From assembly GCA_030268105.1 (NCBI GenBank), contig BSDZ01000004.1:5129001-5193000 (forward strand): a stretch of 64,000 nucleotides of DNA, in the 5' to 3' direction. A program made the translations under genes and the position numbers. Below the pieces are notes generated by a model, which saw only the letters and a list, made by a program, of their open reading frames with translations, was not told the origin of the DNA and searched no databases. Source of the DNA: Volvox africanus (Eukaryota; Chlorophyta; Chlorophyceae; Chlamydomonadales; Volvocaceae). Shown here piece after piece: positions 60,768-64,000 of this stretch; the stretch's first letter is position 1; each line of letters begins with the position of its first letter.

Positions 60768-61262
60768 TTTGCGAATCACATGCCAGCCAAGCAGATTGAC
60801 GTTTGAGGGCCCAAACACCCACAACGTTAAGGTCAATCACGAGGGGCCCCAACAGACAAGACACACTTGCCAGCCAGTTGACCCGGCCGGGGCGAAGCCT
60901 TGCATCAAGTAATACTCCAATGCCCCTCGCACGTTCCTCTTTTTTTCTCCCACCACTTCTGGTGCTCACTCCAGGCTAAAATCGCAGAGGAAGAGCCACA
61001 TCGAAAATTGTTGCGTCGAACATGTCGATCAATACGTTCAGTATTTGATCTCCATATGCAGCCATCTGAGGCACGATAACAATCCCCGTGCCATCAAGGT
61101 AGCGGAAAAGGACTAAGCAACACAAATTACTTGATGTACCTTAAGAAAGCATACCATGCTACAATGCTTTTGCCCCAACAAATATCTCTGACGTCGCAGG
61201 CGGATTCGGCCGCTGCGACCCTAACAGCACATGTAATCCTCACATCGTCTGATGCTGGGTGC

Positions 61263-63618
61263 TCAGTACGGCGCCGAGCGATCGTAACCGCCACTCCGAC
61301 TGCTCGGGTAGCTCCGGTCGGGACCTCCCCGCCCCGATCCTTCATACCCGCTTGGAGGGTAGCCGCCACCGCGGTCACCGCTTCCTGATCGACCTGCATG
61401 CCCGATCGTGCCCCCCGGGACTGGACCCCGAGCCGGCGCCCCATAGCCACCTGGAGCTGCTGACCCACCCGGCTTGTACCCGCCTCCACCGCCTCCCGCA
61501 ACGGCAGGCTCATACCCATAACCCCGATCGTACCCACTGCTTCCACCACCAGCACCAACACGTTCGTAACCACCACCGGCTCCACCCTCATATCTCCTGT
61601 CATAACCCGCATCCCGCCCGCCACCTCCGCTGCCGGCACCACCGCTGCCTCGACTGCCACTATATGGAACATCGCGGGGACCGTAACCCCCATCGCGGTC
61701 ACGGCCAGCGTACGGATCCTTCAAAGGGGGTGCATATGGGGGTTCACGACGACTGGCGTCATAGCCGCCGGCATCGTACCGAGCACCCCGATCGTCATAT
61801 CCTCCTGGAAAGACAGGTGGAGAAAAGGAGGGAAACGTCAAGTGAGAAAATATGTTCGTACGTGAGAATAATCGAGAAACAACCATTGGTACTTGGGGCC
61901 ACCATCATTTCAAAGTTCTCGCTCTAAAACGCCATGTGTCCTGTCCGATGGTAGCATTAGCACAGTGTTCCCTCGTTATACCCAAAATGCTAGTCAATAG
62001 CAACTAGGTCAATGTCGACTGTTCATTCAGATCCAACCTTGCGCACCAGCAGAGCGCCGGCGCGCTCTGATGATCTTATGCCACAACCATTTGTGCGACG
62101 GCCCCCGTCGGGATTCCCAAGCATCACCCCATCCAGCGCAACGCGCACTGCAATCGTATTACACTCCAGTAGCGGAGCGCATGTGCACAAATGGCACAGC
62201 CAGCCCGTTGCCACTCACCTGGTCTGCTACCTCCAGCCCCGCCGGCAGGATAGTCTCCTCGACCGCCGCTGCCGTACTTGTCCGTGTACCGGTCATCGTA
62301 GCCCCCACCACCACGCGGTGCGGGGTCCCGGGAGTTGTATCCGCTAGACGGGGGATAGGCGCCGCCACCCCGCGAGCCGTAGCCGCTGCTGCCTCCACTC
62401 GGCCCGTAACCAGCGCCGTCCCGTGCGGCATATCCAGGAGGGTCTCTAGAGCTGTATCCGGGCTCGCGGGAGTTGTAAGTTGGGGCGTCGCGGGAGTTAT
62501 ATCCAGCACTGGGGGCTTCACGGCCGTATCCACCGCCAGGATCGCGACCTCCTCCGTCACGAGCACCGTAGTTCTCGTACCGGGAGGCATTGCCACCTCC
62601 CTCATAGCCACCTGGATAAACGGCAGACGCTGTGGGCGGGTTACTGGGCTGACAACTACCTCTACCCAACTCATCCAGCGACGATTGGCTATGTTCACCG
62701 CATAGTCAACCCCCTTACCAAGGCGTGCCCTCGGGTACACACATATACACGCGCCGCGTTTCCGTCCTATGAACCACGAATAGGCAAAACCAGATCCGGC
62801 AAGGAGTCATCACCTGCACGAGGCCCAGGGCCTTCGCCTCGGCCACTGCTGTACTTGTCCGGGTAACGATCCTCATACCCGCTGGCACGAGTGCCCTCGT
62901 ACGGACCAGGGTAGTAACGATCGTCGAATCCGCCACCTCGGCCGCGTTCCCCACGGCTGTAACCGGCATCATCATGTCCGCCCCCCGATCGATAGTATGA
63001 GCCTCCAGCTCCATGTCCTGGGTCACCGCCGCGGTCCTCATCCTACAGAAAGGGTTTTAGGGTTTAGTTCTTTAGGCGAAAGTGCAATGCCGAAAGGGAA
63101 GTCGTACAAGGCGACCGGCGATTGAAGCCCGCCAGATGTCCATGCCAATACACAGGGACTGGGGAAACCGCACCGTCTACAATCACACGGACAAAAGCTC
63201 AATACCCTCTACAATGCGGGCGCTTTATGACAGCAAGGCTCTTAATCTTGACCGCTAGGCGATGGGCTATGATTGATGCTTCCAGCTTACTTCCCGGTAA
63301 AAAAAGAATTCCAAATGACTTCACATTCCTGCATAATTCGCTTGATGCGATGTGCGGCCTTAGCGAGCTAAGACTCCAGGAAAAGTCGTTCTAAACCAGA
63401 GAACAAAACCCATCCCGTTCGCCGCCCTACATCTCTATTGTGCGGTGTTGTTAGGCGACTCCTTAGGAAATTATACGTGCTCTTCAGCCAGCTGTCCAAC
63501 AATACCGCAAACCTAGCTTACCAGCGGCACGCAGCGTAATTCGCCGCCTTCGAGTCGGATTCCGTCAATCCGCTCGATGGCCTTCCTCCGCTCCTCGGAA
63601 GTCGCCCACTCGCCCACA
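61263..63618 (-). CDS. RRM protein with Gly/Tyr/Arg/Asp-rich tail (partial, continues past the right edge)
   Basis: Exons in phase: 63618-63522, 63042-62814, 62611-62219, 61804-61263. The first visible exon is the second half of an RNA recognition motif (VGEWATSEERRKAIERIDGI, then LEGGELRCVPL); the first half should lie upstream, near or beyond 64000. The rest, about 390 residues, is a low-complexity domain dominated by GYDDR, YNSRD, YSSRD and GGY units, with no lysine-rich or SR blocks. RRM plus a Gly/Tyr/Arg tail is the architecture of FET-type and glycine-rich RNA-binding proteins, which handle mRNA processing and can form condensates. The tail repeats encode regularly spaced tyrosines. 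Gene-level evidence is good; the exact family is inferred. Confidence 0.72.
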
Positions 63619-64000
63619 CTGCACACAGTGACAAAAGAATTCCGAAACCGGGAACACATACGGCGCAGGACAAGGGCAAGGGCGAAAAACCTGTTTATGA
63701 CCAGTGAGCAAAGGAGCAAAGGGTCTGCGAAGGCACGAAACACCCGTGCAACCGTCACCGTCACACGTCCAACACACGCATGAAACGCTGTTGTCCATCG
63801 CCCGTCCTGAAGTAGGACCACGCCGGGTACCGGGCACCGACCGGGCAACACCAGTCTTGACCTCATCCCCATCGCCCTCCTGGCGGATCATCTGCCAAGC
63901 CTACCTAGAGCGGTCGGCCCGGCGCCGCCGTCGCCCCAAAACAAACGAAGGATTTGCGAAGCAATAATTTGAGCAGAAAATCTCAGGCAGGACGGCGCCT

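Larger units (their letters stand above)
58873..61262. other. Intergenic region between importin and RRM genes
   Basis: Contains the importin promoter side and the 3' flank of the RRM gene. A minus-strand frame at 59958-59482 is described separately. TTACA at 60763-60767 fits as the RRM gene's polyadenylation signal. Otherwise nothing recognised. Confidence 0.45.

Noticed and set aside
63200..63275. tRNA-like or SINE-like segment on the minus strand (CCTAGCGGTCAAGATTAAGAGCC)
   Set aside because: It has an A-box-like stretch but no acceptable anticodon stem or T-arm GGTTCGA match, so it cannot be called a tRNA.

Overview
This is nuclear DNA from a green alga, most likely a volvocine or Chlamydomonas-like chlorophyte. 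The reasons are GC-rich coding sequence, many short exons joined by GT-AG introns, polyadenylation signals of the type TGTAA downstream of several stops, alanine/glycine/glutamine-rich inserts inside conserved proteins, abundant CA/TG and polypurine microsatellites, and isolated TTTTAGGG-like motifs. There is no sign of operons, ribosome-binding sites, CRISPR arrays or prokaryotic genes. Gene models below were built by hand from homology and splice phase. Every exon junction listed was checked for reading-frame continuity unless marked uncertain.

Layout. 1-1652: alanine/glycine-rich low-complexity DNA with no certain gene. 8340-1653 (minus): a MUT-7/EXD3-like DEDDy 3'-5' exonuclease. 9922-11381 (plus), divergent from it: a conserved-looking protein with two H-x-[ST]-x motifs like 2H phosphoesterases. 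12829-18682 (plus): the complete OLA1/YchF-type ATPase in 11 exons, one intron being GC-AG. 30813-20041 (minus): a TAP-like ABCB half-transporter. 32618-36785 (plus): a DUF1308 (C7orf25-like) protein with a long low-complexity insertion. 37897-37368 (minus): a possible small membrane protein. About 39606-40934 (plus): an unrecognised multi-exon gene. 43660-41284 (minus): an Arg/Gly-rich probable nucleic-acid-binding protein. 46375-45222 (minus): a decayed Ty1/copia retroelement. 58872-47867 (minus): importin-11-like karyopherin in 22 exons. 63618-61263 (minus, continuing past the right edge): an RRM-containing protein with a Gly/Tyr/Arg/Asp-rich tail.

The neighbours do not form one pathway; this is ordinary eukaryotic gene order with divergent and convergent pairs. 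Functions include RNA processing or binding (exonuclease, RRM protein, RGG protein), translation/stress (OLA1), nuclear import (importin-11) and membrane transport (ABCB). The points most worth a second look are the uncharacterised 2H-like gene, the two probable GC-AG introns (one with a competing GT donor), a perfect 16-bp hairpin in OLA1 intron 1, the very long pentanucleotide arrays inside introns, a recurrent GTACGGCA motif, and two genes with good splice-phase support but no recognisable family.
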